In this document: positions 1 to 10,260 of the stretch, piece after piece
How the letters are laid out: every line of letters starts with the position of its first letter
Position numbering within the stretch: the first letter of the stretch is position 1
NCBI GenBank assembly: GCA_014218235.1
Contig: CM024755.1
Location: 39,638,713 to 39,702,712, forward strand
Direction: 5' to 3'
DNA length: 64,000 nucleotides
From: Colocasia esculenta
Lineage: Eukaryota; Streptophyta; Magnoliopsida; Alismatales; Araceae
Translations under genes and position numbers: made by a program
The notes under the pieces: generated by a model
Database searches by the model: none
What the model was told of the DNA's origin: nothing
What the model saw: the letters and a program-made list of their open reading frames with translations, nothing else

Positions 1-1189
1 TGTTCTGCTACGTCCGTTTTTTTTTTTTTTCCCCCAAGATCGATTCAGGGATCTTATGTGAAGATCCTTGACAAATTTGAAATTGCACAACCGTTATATC
101 AGGGTTGGGTGTATTTGGGGACTTGGCTGTCTGTTTTTTTTTTTTTTTTTTTTTCTGGTATGGTACGGTATCTCAGATGTATTGTATCAAATCCGTACGC
201 CGGCCTAGCTTTGAACCCAACAACGTTATAGAAAAAATAAAAATAAAATAGAAAGTCACTGTTCATGTGTGTTGGGGGAACGGAAAGTTCTTGGCAGGGA
301 GCCTATAAGATAATGTTTTCTTGGGCCTTCTCCCTTTTTCACCTTTGTTGGATACTAAGTAGTGATAGAAACAATATTGGATTAAGGTCAGTAGCGTGTT
401 CAAGGGTGGTGGTCGAAGAGCTCCAGGGATGAATTTTCTTCACAACAGGTTAACAAATTAGTCTGAGGTGCGATGTTGCACAACGTCAAATTACAAATCC
501 TCATCTGATGTTTTGTAGCCCACTTAAGATAAACAGGGCATTATTAGTTCTGCAATCCATAATTTTATTGCAAGATTAATCTTGAATAAATATTTTTTTT
601 GGGTGCACATTATTTTAAAAGGAAGAGCATGAGGAACAAGAGGCAGGCATCTTGCAAAAGGATTAATGTGATATGGCACTTTCTTTTTTTCATGGGAAGG
701 TGAATGGCACTGTTCAATTAAGTGAGAACATTAACACTAACCAGGTTTAAAACTTGGGTCGTGCCCAAACCACTTCCATCCATTGGTACTAACAGAGCCA
801 TGCTCAGTCAGACATGTAAGGTCCATGTTCATCTTTTATTGTTCACATGCTATTGGCTCTTAGACCAATGGATATATATGTAGTAAGATGATAAATAAGT
901 AGGGTGATGTGGGACAAGTAGGATAACTTAAGATTTTCACTTCTCTATTTTGATACAATCTTCTTAATCTGGTGAAGTAATTATTTCTAGTGAAAACTCT
1001 AGAATCGGTTAAAAGACCCTTACCCTGTGGAGACCGAGGTTATCTTAACCAATTTATCAAAAGTAGATTTTGACTTGGCGCTTGGCCAAACGACTCCTAC
1101 ATAGTCGGGAACACGTATCTGTTTTAATTTGCTCACAATAGAGTACCAAAGTAGAAAGCTAATTCTATTATTTAGCCCACAAACTAGAG
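1..1189. other. AT-rich non-coding DNA, no gene seen
   Basis: This stretch is AT-rich with two long T tracts near 18-30 and 134-154. I see no open frame with recognisable protein motifs on either strand and no terminal repeats. It is probably the flank or decayed remains of older insertions. Confidence 0.5.
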
Positions 1190-1439
1190 TTTTTTTTTTT
1201 TGGGTAAGTTGAGACCATAACTTTCATTACCAAAACAAACAGTCATACACATTACAGAAGCACATCATCCACCCTCAGGCAAAACAAAACAAAAAAAAAA
1301 AAAAAAACAGAAGGAAGCAGAAAGAAACTAGAACAGAAACAACAAAAAAACCTCCAATCCCTAAGGCCAACAGCAGCTATCAAGGAGGGTCCCAAACTTT
1401 GTCTCTGGTGCAAATTTGAGCCAATTCCTGAGGAATAGC

Positions 1440-1860
1440 AGAAACCCATTGCATATGGAATTTGGCTTTTCTTGCTTCAGTTGCTAGTTAGTCAGCAACC
1501 CTATTTCCTTCTCTTCGAACGTGGGAAATTTTCACCTCCTCCCAATTCTTGAGTTTGGCAAATGAGACTTGTAATTTCTTGCAGTACACTTTAATGATTC
1601 CATCACTAAATTATTGTCCCCTTCAATCCATATTCCTTTAGCTCTGTTGGAGAACGGGCTCATTTGCAACTGAAATGGCTATGGCCGAAGCCCCTGCTTC
1701 AGCTCTTAACCAATGCCATACTCACTTCTAGTAATGAGTACATCCCTTTTAAAATCTCTGATTAGAAAACCCATCCTGGCCTCTAAATAGTCTGCCTCTA
1801 ATTTGGATGCACCGTCAAAATGAACTTTAATCTAATCCTTGTCTGGCTTGTGCCTCCTCA
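1440..1860 (-). pseudogene. L1 LINE RNase H domain remnant
   Basis: On the minus strand, fragments resemble the plant L1 RNase H domain. Near 1830 there is KVHFDGASK, which carries the first catalytic Asp. Near 1590 there is a DNNLVMESL segment matching the substrate-handling region. Near 1480-1510 there is the characteristic HVRREGNRVAD-like ending, partly out of frame and with a stop after the final Asp. The frame changes at least once between these pieces. L1 elements of many plants carry this extra domain downstream of reverse transcriptase, where it should degrade template RNA. This copy cannot be functional. Confidence 0.75.
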
Positions 1861-2159
1861 CAATATTCAGCTAATTCATATTGAATTTGAATCCCCACTT
1901 TTTGCTTTGTTCAAATCTTTTTATTGGCTAAAATAAATTTCTAAACTCTAATGATAATGCTTCTAGTCATCAAGTTATGTTTGGCTTGTCCATTGTTGAA
2001 AATTTGTTCATTTTTGTTTCTCCACACTGTTTCCAGAGCCACTGCAATGGTAGCCTTGGTATATATAGATGCCAATGAAATCCTCTTCTTTCCATTGTGT
2101 GCATCTATTCCAGAGTTCTTTTCAGGCTGTCAACTCTATTGATCCATCCCAGATGTTTA

Positions 2160-2784
2160 GCTAATTCCTCCCAAACATATGCAATTTTCCTACAACAGAT
2201 CAAAGCGTGGTTGGCGTCTTCATCCTCTTGACAGCATCTCTCACATGCAGAGTCTGAAAGAATGGTAGTCTTTGGTTGGTAGTCTACCCCAGGCTAACTT
2301 CCAGAGAAATAGCTTTAGTCCTATTCATGGCCGGTCATCTCCATATATATTAATTTCCTATTGACCATTTCTTCCCCAATGTTGTCTATTTCTGATCATA
2401 AAGCTCTAAATGCTGATTTGGTTTTGAATAAGCCATGGTAGGCAGGTACCTAGAATCTTTCATCTTCACCATTCAACCCAAATGTTGGTATATTGACTAT
2501 GAGTTGGACTAATTCCTGACTCCTGGGGAAAAATTTCCTACAGTTTTACAGCATCCATTGGCCTTCTCCATTTAGCAAATCTGCTAATTTCATCTCTTCA
2601 TAGATCTTGTTACAATTGAATATCCATGGTATTCTATTCAGTCCCCTTCCTTGATTCCTCCCGCCTTCTAGAACACTGATTTTGTTTTCTTGTCGTGGTG
2701 TCCAACCAAAGAAATCCGTGCTTGCTGTATTTAGAAATTATTCTTTTTCCAAACATTAGATTTTGGAATTAATCTGTAGTGTCT
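2160..2784 (-). pseudogene. L1 LINE zinc-binding (zf-RVT) region remnant
   Basis: The minus strand near 2265-2160 encodes a Cys/His cluster of the form SACERCCQEDEDANHALICC. This matches the zf-RVT zinc-binding region that follows reverse transcriptase in plant L1 ORF2. The rest up to 2784 is a degraded linker; the part next to the LTR reads RLIPKSNVWKK, as expected after the reverse-transcriptase thumb. Several stops and frame changes are present. Confidence 0.7.
2780..2784. repeat. Target-site duplication TGTCT, left copy of solo LTR
   Basis: TGTCT directly precedes the LTR and is repeated at 5507-5511. A 5-bp duplication is typical of LTR-retrotransposon integrase. Confidence 0.75.
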
Positions 2785-3039
2785 TGTTGAGCAATTTTAT
2801 AAAAAGTATTATTTATTAATTTGAATATGACAAAATTATTATCTTATCAAATTCATGAGAATGCATATAATACTCTTTGCATGTGATCAATGCTCGTGTA
2901 TATTATAATGTACAACCTTTATTAGACAATAGGTGTCGACACACAAAGCATAGGTGTCGACACATGTAGTATATCTGTCGACACTCGTAAAGCAAAAATT
3001 TTGAAGTCCACAACTTATATGTATATCATACAGACTCCG

Positions 3040-3330
3040 ACTCCTAGAAAGTTAAAGTTAGATATCGATTGATGAACAACCGAAGTCCTACTCCGACTCT
3101 TGGAAAGTCGAAGTTAGATATCGATTGATGAACAACCGAAATCCTACTTCGACTCTTGGAAAGTCGAAGTGAGCTATCGATTAATAAAGATCATCAGTCG
3201 TAGTCTAACTGTGACTCCTGTAAAGTCGAAGTTAGATATCGATTGGTGAATAATGACCATCAGTCGTAGTCTCACTGCGACTTCTCTACAGTCGAAGTCT
3301 TATATCGATTGATGAACAAATACGACTAGT
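3040..3330 (+). repeat. Degenerate tandem repeats with ATCGATTGATG words inside LTR
   Basis: About five imperfect units contain CGACT, AAAGTCGAAGT and TATCGATTGATGAACAA. The first two units are spaced 56 bp; later ones are about 65-70 bp. ATCGATTG words continue singly to 3475 and resume after the MITE to about 4120. The self-complementary ATCGAT core recurs more than ten times over about 1 kb. Function unknown. Confidence 0.8.
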
Positions 3331-3475
3331 CGAAGTTTCCACATATCGATTGTCTTCACTTATTAGTTGCTGTTATATAAACCGATTGTCTTTAAGTTAT
3401 GTATCGATTGTCGTTAGCATATCGATTGATGATGTTCTGTATATCGATTGATGTTATTTTGCATAGCGATTGATG

Positions 3476-4069
3476 TAAGGGTGTCAATTGGGCCGGGCCG
3501 ACCCGGAGGCCCGGAAGCCCGGCCCGGTTTTAACCGGACTTGGGCCGGAAAAATGAGCCCGCTAAAAGTTTTTGGCCCGGCCCGGAAAAAAATAGGGCCG
3601 GTCTTGGGCTTTGTGAGGCCCGGCCCGGCCGGCCCGGTCGGCCTGGAAAATATAAATATAATTTATGTTAAATATAAAATTTATATTTAAAAGAGAATTA
3701 TATTCATTTTTTCCACAATAAATCTACTCCAAATATAATCTTTTATAAATTAAAGCTATGCACCCAATTTTTCTTTTAATTTTTTTTAAACATTTCTAAT
3801 ACATAACAAAACAGTCCAAAATTTTCTAAAAAATTGATGGCAAAATGAGTTAGAGTAGATATATTATATATTATATAAATAAAATAATATTTTCGGGCCG
3901 GGCCGGGCTTTTTGGGCTTTTCCGGGCCTGGGCCGGGCCCGGGCCGGATTTTAAAAAACTGGGCCTGGGCCGGGCCCGGGCCGACTTTTAAAAAACTGGG
4001 CCTGGGCCGGGCCCGGGCCGACTTTTAGAAAATCGGGCCTGGGCCGGGCCCGGCCCATTGACACCCTTA
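3476..4069. mobile_element. hAT-type MITE with GC-rich ends
   Basis: The element starts TAAGGGTGTCAATTGGGCCG and ends with the near-inverse, CCCATTGACACCCTTA, giving imperfect terminal inverted repeats rich in GGGCC. It is flanked by the perfect 8-bp duplication GATTGATG (3468-3475 and 4070-4077), which is the hAT hallmark. It is 594 bp with an AT-rich centre and no transposase frame, so it is non-autonomous. The 80-codon open frame across its left end (3448-3690) is a by-product of the GC-rich repeat. Confidence 0.9.
3924..4058. repeat. 37-bp tandem repeat in MITE right end
   Basis: Three full 37-bp units start at 3924, 3961 and 3998, with a partial fourth at 4035. Each begins GGGCCTGGGCCGGGCCCGGG and is followed by an AT-rich TTTTAAAAAACT-like segment. 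The units fuse with the right terminal repeat. Confidence 0.9.
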
Positions 4070-5511
4070 GATTGATGTAGTATTGTTCCGATTGACTTTA
4101 TAATCCTTTACGCTATCGATTGAAGAACAAATCATAATATGTTAATATTCTTTTGTATATCTTTAAACTTACACATAGTTCTACACTTCGATTCTTGCAA
4201 ATATTTCTCTAACAAAAGTACGTGCTTTTGTTGCACTTATGCAATCTAAACTTCAGACTATCTAATGTAAATCGGGTAACTTCCTTGTTCTCTACACTTT
4301 GATTTAATATTCTTTATTATGAACATATCTGAAGTACAGTAATTTAGAATGTTTCCAAGGCAGCCATATTTTCTGAAAGATATCTGCAAGTGTCATTCGA
4401 ACTGACAAGTTTCTAGTTTTTAAGGAAAAGCTTTTTACAGTTGTACTGTGCACCAAGCAGGTGCCCATACCTCTTTGAATGCTTACTTACCCCAGTACTC
4501 CTCAAGGACAGAATTTTTCTCTGGAACATATAGATATCTCTTCAAAACAACTTGTCTCTTACTTACAATTGTTATTTTATTTCTTACAAGTCTAATCATG
4601 AGAAAGAGAAAAGTCTTTGCATAGGTATGGTGTTTGCAGACATTTATTAAAGTTGTCTACAGAACCATGCAGCTATCCAAATAGTCTAGAAGCTGTTGAG
4701 ACTTAAGATCTGATAATGGACCTCTCAAGTAGTCTTCCAACTCACAACGTTCAAATGTTTGAAACAACTTTTTTTCAACAAGACACAAAGGCTCTGAAGG
4801 CTATATTAGGAGCTGAAGTTTGAAGATCCTCATAGTAGAAACAAAAACACACAAGACAAGAAATATCCACATGCAACTACACACGAGCGAGCCACGAACA
4901 CAATATGAAGGAAAGCAATCTGTGCAAGTAGTCGACTTCCTCCTCTCTCTTGTCTTCCTGGTGGATGATTCAAAAGTCTGAGATCTGTTCTTCAGACCAC
5001 CTTCGAGTTTGAAAGAGTTCTGAACATTCAATTCTATTTGTATATCTCTTTTCTGATATCTTGTGTTAGCTCATTACTTGAGCGGACGCTCACTCTATAC
5101 TTTGTTCATAGTAGAAACTAGCAGAGGATTTGTTCTCTATAGTTCCCCTTTGGTAGAAAGGAAGGCCAACAATTGTAGGTGGTTGTTTACCCCTTTTGTT
5201 TAAGGAAAGACTTGCCGGGGAGCACATGGTTGTAATGCCTCTCATTGGAGAGAAGACCGCTAGTGGAAAATTCTAAGTTGCACTTGAGGACTGGATGTAG
5301 GACTCCTGATTGATAGGAGGTCCGAACCAGGATAAATTCTTTGTGCACTTTGTGTGATTGATTCTGCCAAGTTACACTTATTTCACACACACCACACCAA
5401 GTACTAACACTACTGTCAAGTGTTCTCTTGTTTTCAGATAAATTTTTAAAATGCAAGAAGTCTTATTCACCCTCCCAAGACATCTAAAGCTCCATCTAAT
5501 CCAACATGTCT

Positions 5512-6405
5512 ATCTATATCCCGTCTCCTTAGATATTTATCCTTTACTAGATTACAGCATTGACCCGCCTGTTCTCTCAATATCTTGTAAGACAGTTTTA
5601 GCATGAGTGCACAGTTGACATCTTGCAAATCTTTAATACCCAGTCCTCCTTTATCCTGATCTATCTTCAAGCTAGTCTAGCTTACCAAGTAAAGGACTTT
5701 TGTTTTGTGATTGCCTCTCCAGATGAACTTTTTGCATAAAGTCTTCTCTCTTTCTCAACTGTTTGGCACAGAAGTTAGTCACTGCCATCCAATACACAGG
5801 TATTGACTGTAGCACATGTTTGGTCAAAATGACTCTACCTGCCATGGACATTGTTTTGCCTTTCCACCCTGCCAATTTCATCTGCATTCTCTTTAACACC
5901 TCCTTGAAAGCAAGTTCTGCCAGATTAATGTGGGTAATGTGGACTCCTAAATATTTGCTAATGTTTTTTATGAGACTTCATTTGCATTTGCTGACTGATT
6001 TTCCTAGCCACCTATTTGTTCATTTGATTTGCCAATTTGAATCTTTGATTGTTTCATGTTGACCTTATGACCTGACCATGAGCAGTAATTTTCTATCACC
6101 TCTTTAAAAGCCCTTATTTCAGGTTCTTCAGCTTTTGCAACAAGTAAGATGCCATCAGCATATAGAAGATGACTGATAGGAATACTGGTGCTTCTATGCT
6201 TGTACTGTTGTAGGTTGCCCTTCTTGTTAGCATCTTTTAGAGCTGTTGAGAACACTTTTGACATTAGAACAAATAGGTATGGAGATAGAGGGTCTTCTTG
6301 TCTAAGGCCTCTCAAAGGGAAGAACCATCTCTTAGGGGTACCACTGACTAGCAGTGTGGTGATCTTTGCCATCTGGATTCTAAATGGAGCATGACCCAAC
6401 TCCTC
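5512..6405 (-). pseudogene. L1 LINE reverse transcriptase fragment with mutated active site
   Basis: The minus strand encodes the palm and thumb of a plant L1 reverse transcriptase. A RGLRQEDPLSPYLFVL motif (normally RGLRQGDPLSP) lies near 6320. A LLYADGILLVAKAEE motif lies at 6151-6162, and KLAGWKGKTMSMAGRVILTK near 5850 matches the conserved post-catalytic block. The GGLGIKDLQDVNCALMLKL block near 5640 is the usual LINE signature before the zinc-binding region. The second catalytic Asp of the F/YADD box is Gly (GGC), so the enzyme would be inactive even without the frame breaks around 5671 and 5900-6004. The 5' part of ORF2, including the endonuclease, is absent. Confidence 0.85.
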
Positions 6406-6410
6406 CTCCT

Positions 6411-8204
6411 GCGAACCACTAAGGCCTACAAGAGATATCGACACATGTCCAGTGAGAATATAGAAATGATAGTTAAGCATGCATAAAGATACACTTAACT
6501 TACATGATCTTATACATATTTATATGAAATTACATTGTCTCAATACATGGACCCATGTCCAAAAGAAAAAGTATAGTGACCTGAGGCATACTCCGAGCTG
6601 TATAACTGAAGCAAAAGCTCACGTTGCTGGTGGTTCAGGTCTGCCTCTATCACCATGAGAGTTGATCTCAATTGGGAACAATAACTCATCTGCTATCAAT
6701 CACATGAAAGGGTGTAGGGATGTGAGCCTTACAAGTTTACTGGCTCAGTAGGGGAAACTCCAAAATGCACGAATCCAAATGAATAAAGTGAACCAGATGT
6801 ATAATACATACAATCTCATTGAATGACTAATGTGCATAAATTAAATATAACCCACGTCTGAAAGAGAGTAAAGCACAATCAATAGAAAGTAAAACATTCA
6901 TTCTTATTCCACACATATAAATTCCCAAAACCACAGAGTAACTATAAACACATATGCAATAGAGCTAAAGCAACTGTTAAATAGGAATTACAAGTAATCT
7001 ACTGAAAAGAGGATGCGGAGCGCTGCAGACAGAAGGTAACAAACTAGACTCTGAATCACTATACTGATATCATTGCTAGAAAATTTGAGTCGAAATGTAC
7101 GATGCTATCGGTCACATAGACTAGTTCATGATGCTAGAATCAAACTTGGACAAACAACACAAGATAAGCCTCTCAATCTTGCAGCCACAAACCAAAAGTC
7201 AAACTGCAGCTCCACCTCAACAAAGTTAAAAGGGCTGTGGAGACCAACTAACACTATCTACAGTATGGCTAGACTGCATACCCACACCTGTCAAACCTCT
7301 AAGGGTTTTGGGGCCCATAAAGTTAGACTATAAAAACAAGGGACTAGCTGGGGCCAACACGTCTACTGGTGTCCGCTTCCCCAACCATGAGTGCACTATA
7401 GGCGATTGAAAGTGAGAACAACTATACACCATAAGTCACTGCCCCACTTACGTCTTTCCCTTAACTAGACGTACAACTCACCACAAAGGAGTAAGGGAGT
7501 CTAGGAAGACGATGAAGACCTTAATGATACTACTATACCAGGACGAACCTTGAGCACACAAGTGCTTGGCCCTTGAGCACACAGGTGCTTGGCTCACAAA
7601 GAACTTGGGGTACCTGACTGGAAAGACATCCTGGAATAAGTGTCGAACCACCAAACTTGGTAAACCATTTTAACAATATTTAAACTCATGCTCAATCTGC
7701 CATTATTCTGTTACCAAAACCTAATGCCATTTAACCATGGTTATAGTGCCAAACTTACATTCATATCCTCAATATCCAACATTCTTATAATAATAACATT
7801 CTTCAAATATCTCATCGCAAAGTCATTATTCACTTACCAACCTTACTAATATATTGCAATAAGACCATTAAACTCTTAAACCAAAGCTAAGTTGATCAAA
7901 AGGTTAGTATTAAAACACTACACAGTAAAGAAATGTCAGAAAACATAAATGCAGTGGGGGTCCCGAGTACGTTTAGAATGTGTCGGCTTGATAGCTCACA
8001 TTCCTAGAAGTTAAAGGCGCTAGGGATTATTGACGCATTCTGGTGGCACGAACCACCCAGGGTGCCTTCCTATACAGAAAGCCCCTACTCATGTTTCACC
8101 CAGAAACCCTAAAAATCACATTCCTTAAATTCCAAGCCTCTGTGATCGATTGAACACATAAAAGACACTCTAAAATCACCAATACGTGCTTTCAACCACA
8201 TTAA
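6411..8204. other. Non-coding repeat-like DNA, origin unresolved
   Basis: No protein motif is visible on either strand. The short open frame at 7073-7333 has no recognisable feature. A roughly 21-bp near-exact tandem copy (CTTGAGCACACAAGTGCTTGG type) lies at about 7551-7595. The composition resembles gypsy LTR or UTR sequence, but I could not define ends or duplications. Confidence 0.35.
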
Positions 8205-8815
8205 AACTATAACACCCCAATTTGAGATTGGTTTTCTAGGATGTTATAAACTCCTTTAAATGTATCATGTATAGGAAAACTAGATATTGAAATGTAAGAA
8301 AACTTTAGTCACCCCTATCGCATGACGATACCATGTCCACATGTACCCCAACAGGGTGTCATCGGGTTTAGGTAATAGGATATAGAATCTAAAACCACCA
8401 TAATTATCAGAAAAATATGTTGATTCCAGAGGTATGAATATTGAGACTTATTGAGACACAGATATTGGGATTAACTCGACTTATTGATTTTTAGGGCTAA
8501 CTTTTACTTGATGAAATTTTATTATGAGAAATTAAACTAAAATCATCATAATTTGTAGCACTTTCTAATTAGTTTATGTTTGAAGTTTCATCTTGACTAA
8601 ACATTTTTGGGATATGAAATCAAGGGCCCAAATGGGTCTAAATGAATTAAAATCTTTGTAAGTGACTTAATCCTCCATCAAAGTTGCTACATGTATTCCA
8701 ATACATGTTTCGAGCTGGGAGAAATCTCTTCTAATGTGGCTAAAGCATCAAGTTAAAGGAGACGAGAAGGCATGCTCACCATACGTGTTTTGCATGCATG
8801 CAACCCTAAAGCTTT

Positions 8816-8821
8816 TATAAA
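8816..8821 (+). promoter_or_regulatory. TATA box of LTR D
   Basis: TATAAA in the context GCTTTTATAAACCCC, about 610 bp into the LTR and followed by C-rich leader-like sequence, a usual layout for an LTR promoter. Confidence 0.5.
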
Positions 8822-9124
8822 CCCCTTTGTTTGCTCCTACACATACTTTGGCCACCTACTTCTCCTCCTCGTGCTACTACCATCATCGTTATCGTGCTGT
8901 TGCGAAGTTATTGCTCGAGAAGAAGAAAAGTTATAGTTCACTCCATTATGTAGGATTCTCACTCTTTCTCTTTCACCCCAATCATATCCTTGTTGTTTAA
9001 GTATGTACATCTATGGTAAAGTTTTCTTTCATTCTATATGTAGTGAAGCTTAAGTGTAAGACTGCACTTAGGATCGTGAGCCTTCGATTTATTCCTTAGA
9101 AAGAAGAGAAATCTACTGGAATGG

Positions 9125-9430
9125 TTTGTGTCACTAGATTCGATCGACTGAACCCTGCCAATCGGTTGACCAATTCCTCACCTGTGAGGCACTGGCCACC
9201 CTGGGAGAGACGATCGACCATTTCTACCCGGTCGGTCGACCATTTTTCCATGTCTGTAGCTTACTGATTTCTCTGGGGATTTCGGTCGACTGATATCCTC
9301 TTACCGTTCAACTAATTATCGTCCTGGCTCTAAGGGGCATAGCTCTAGGGGATTCAGTCAACTAAGACATACATTTTGGTCGACCAATCCCCTGATTGGT
9401 CAACTGACTCCTTTGTTCTAGTCAACCAAC
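9125..9430 (+). repeat. Array of GGTCGACC-like palindromic words
   Basis: About ten imperfect copies of GGTCGACC or GGTCAACC (for example GGTCGACCATTT, TTGGTCGACCAATC, TTCGGTCGACTG) occur at irregular 15-45-bp spacing. The intervening sequence is not repeated, so this is a set of recurring words rather than a tandem repeat. Confidence 0.75.
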
Positions 9431-9464
9431 TTTGTTCTGGGTCCTAGGCCAGTTTGTTTAGGGG

Positions 9465-9735
9465 TTAAGAAACTCCCGATTATTTTAACCGGGAGTTGCT
9501 TAACTCACAATTTATCATTTTTTACTTTGGGAGGGGTTATGTGGGCTCGAGGGTTAGGAGGAGTTAAAGTTACCCCTCCAAAAAGGGTGGGGTAGCTTAA
9601 CCCTACTTCTACCCCCTTTACTCCCAAAAATATAAGTTTAACCGGGTTAAGCATACCCCCCTGTCAAATTGTCCTAACTCATTAACCTCGCCAGTACCCC
9701 TCCTTAACCTGGCATATACACCTTGCCAAAGTCGC
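9465..9735 (+). repeat. Dispersed repeat, copy 1 (inverted copy at 17150-17440)
   Basis: This block contains a hairpin-forming stretch, AACTCCCGATTATTTTAACC followed by GGGAGTT, then G/A-rich and GGTTAA-rich sequence ending near CCAAAGTCGCC. The same sequence occurs inverted at 17150-17440 with roughly 85 percent identity by eye. No coding capacity is present. It is likely a small non-autonomous DNA element; the superfamily is unresolved because flanking duplications are not clean. Confidence 0.7.
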
Positions 9736-10260
9736 CTTGTTCACCCTTTACCTTGTCTTTAAAGCTATTTGTCAGAATTACTTGCCCACCCTCGCAGTCA
9801 ACTTAACCTAGTTAGATACTCTTTTGGAATAATTTTTGCAACAACCGTGCTTTCTCGAATTAACTATTCTAGATTCTTAACACTTGATTCATGGTACATT
9901 TTGTGAAATTCCAGTTTCAAAGTGACTTATTCTTGATGAAATCTCCATTATTCATAATAATTGCCCAAGAACCATATTTGTATGTTTAACAAGAATGGAA
10001 ATGGGATGACATACTTTTGGGTCTTTGGACTCTTTTTGATTAATACCTATTCAAATGGGGCCGATCCAGTCCCGGGAGGAGCACTCAAATTTATTTATTG
10101 GCCATGCTGAACAATAATGGATCTACTAGGTACTTGGCATAACACCACTATATGCTAGATTGGTCGATATTTTCATAAATTATGTTTTGACTTGAATATG
10201 GACTACTTACTTGTTGAATGGAACAAGGCAACTCTCTTTTCATACTTCCTTTAATTCAGT

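Larger units (their letters stand above)
2785..5506 (+). mobile_element. Solo LTR, probably Ty1/copia, inserted in the LINE
   Basis: The segment begins TGTTGAGC and ends TCCAACA, giving a short TGTTG/CAACA inverted end. It is flanked by the 5-bp direct repeat TGTCT (2780-2784 and 5507-5511). Near its 3' end (5461-5475) it has the TTATTCACCCTCCC string common at the end of plant copia LTRs, so I place it on the plus strand. Removing it and one TGTCT restores the LINE frame across the junction. Without the MITE inside it (594 bp plus an 8-bp duplication) it is about 2.1 kb, long for a copia LTR. There is no internal retrotransposon sequence, as expected after LTR-LTR recombination. Confidence 0.75.
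1190..6410 (-). mobile_element. L1-type LINE remnant, 5'-truncated and split by a solo LTR
   Basis: Read on the minus strand, this is the 3' half of a plant L1 ORF2: reverse transcriptase (about 6405-5512), a zinc-binding reverse-transcriptase C-terminal domain (about 2784-2160), an RNase H domain (about 1860-1440) and a short 3' UTR. It ends in a T run at 1190-1201, the poly(A) tail seen in antisense. Endonuclease and ORF1 are missing, so it is 5'-truncated. A solo LTR (2785-5506) sits inside it, and the coding frame resumes when the LTR and one 5-bp duplication copy are removed. Frameshifts, stops and a mutated catalytic motif show it is dead. I could not find its own target-site duplication. 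Confidence 0.85.
8205..10260 (+). mobile_element. Gypsy-type LTR (LTR D), truncated at 3' end
   Basis: The segment opens with TATAACACCCCAATTTGAG, close to the TGTAACACCCC start of many plant gypsy (Tekay/Del-like) LTRs. It has a TATA box at 8816-8821, an array of GGTCGACC-like words (9125-9430) and, near 10060, a GGGGCCGATCCAGTCCCGGG segment resembling one near 14405 in the solo LTR at 12185-15168. It stops where another LTR begins at 10261. No internal coding region or target duplication was found, so element and boundaries are inferred from architecture. Confidence 0.5.

Noticed and set aside
7073..7333. 86-codon open frame in unassigned DNA
   Set aside because: No recognisable domain and no neighbouring support; left as non-coding.
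9465..9735. Helitron 3' end (hairpin followed by CTAA on the minus strand)
   Set aside because: The base after CTAA is A rather than T in copy 1, and copy 2 lacks a CTRR end, so the Helitron rule is not met.
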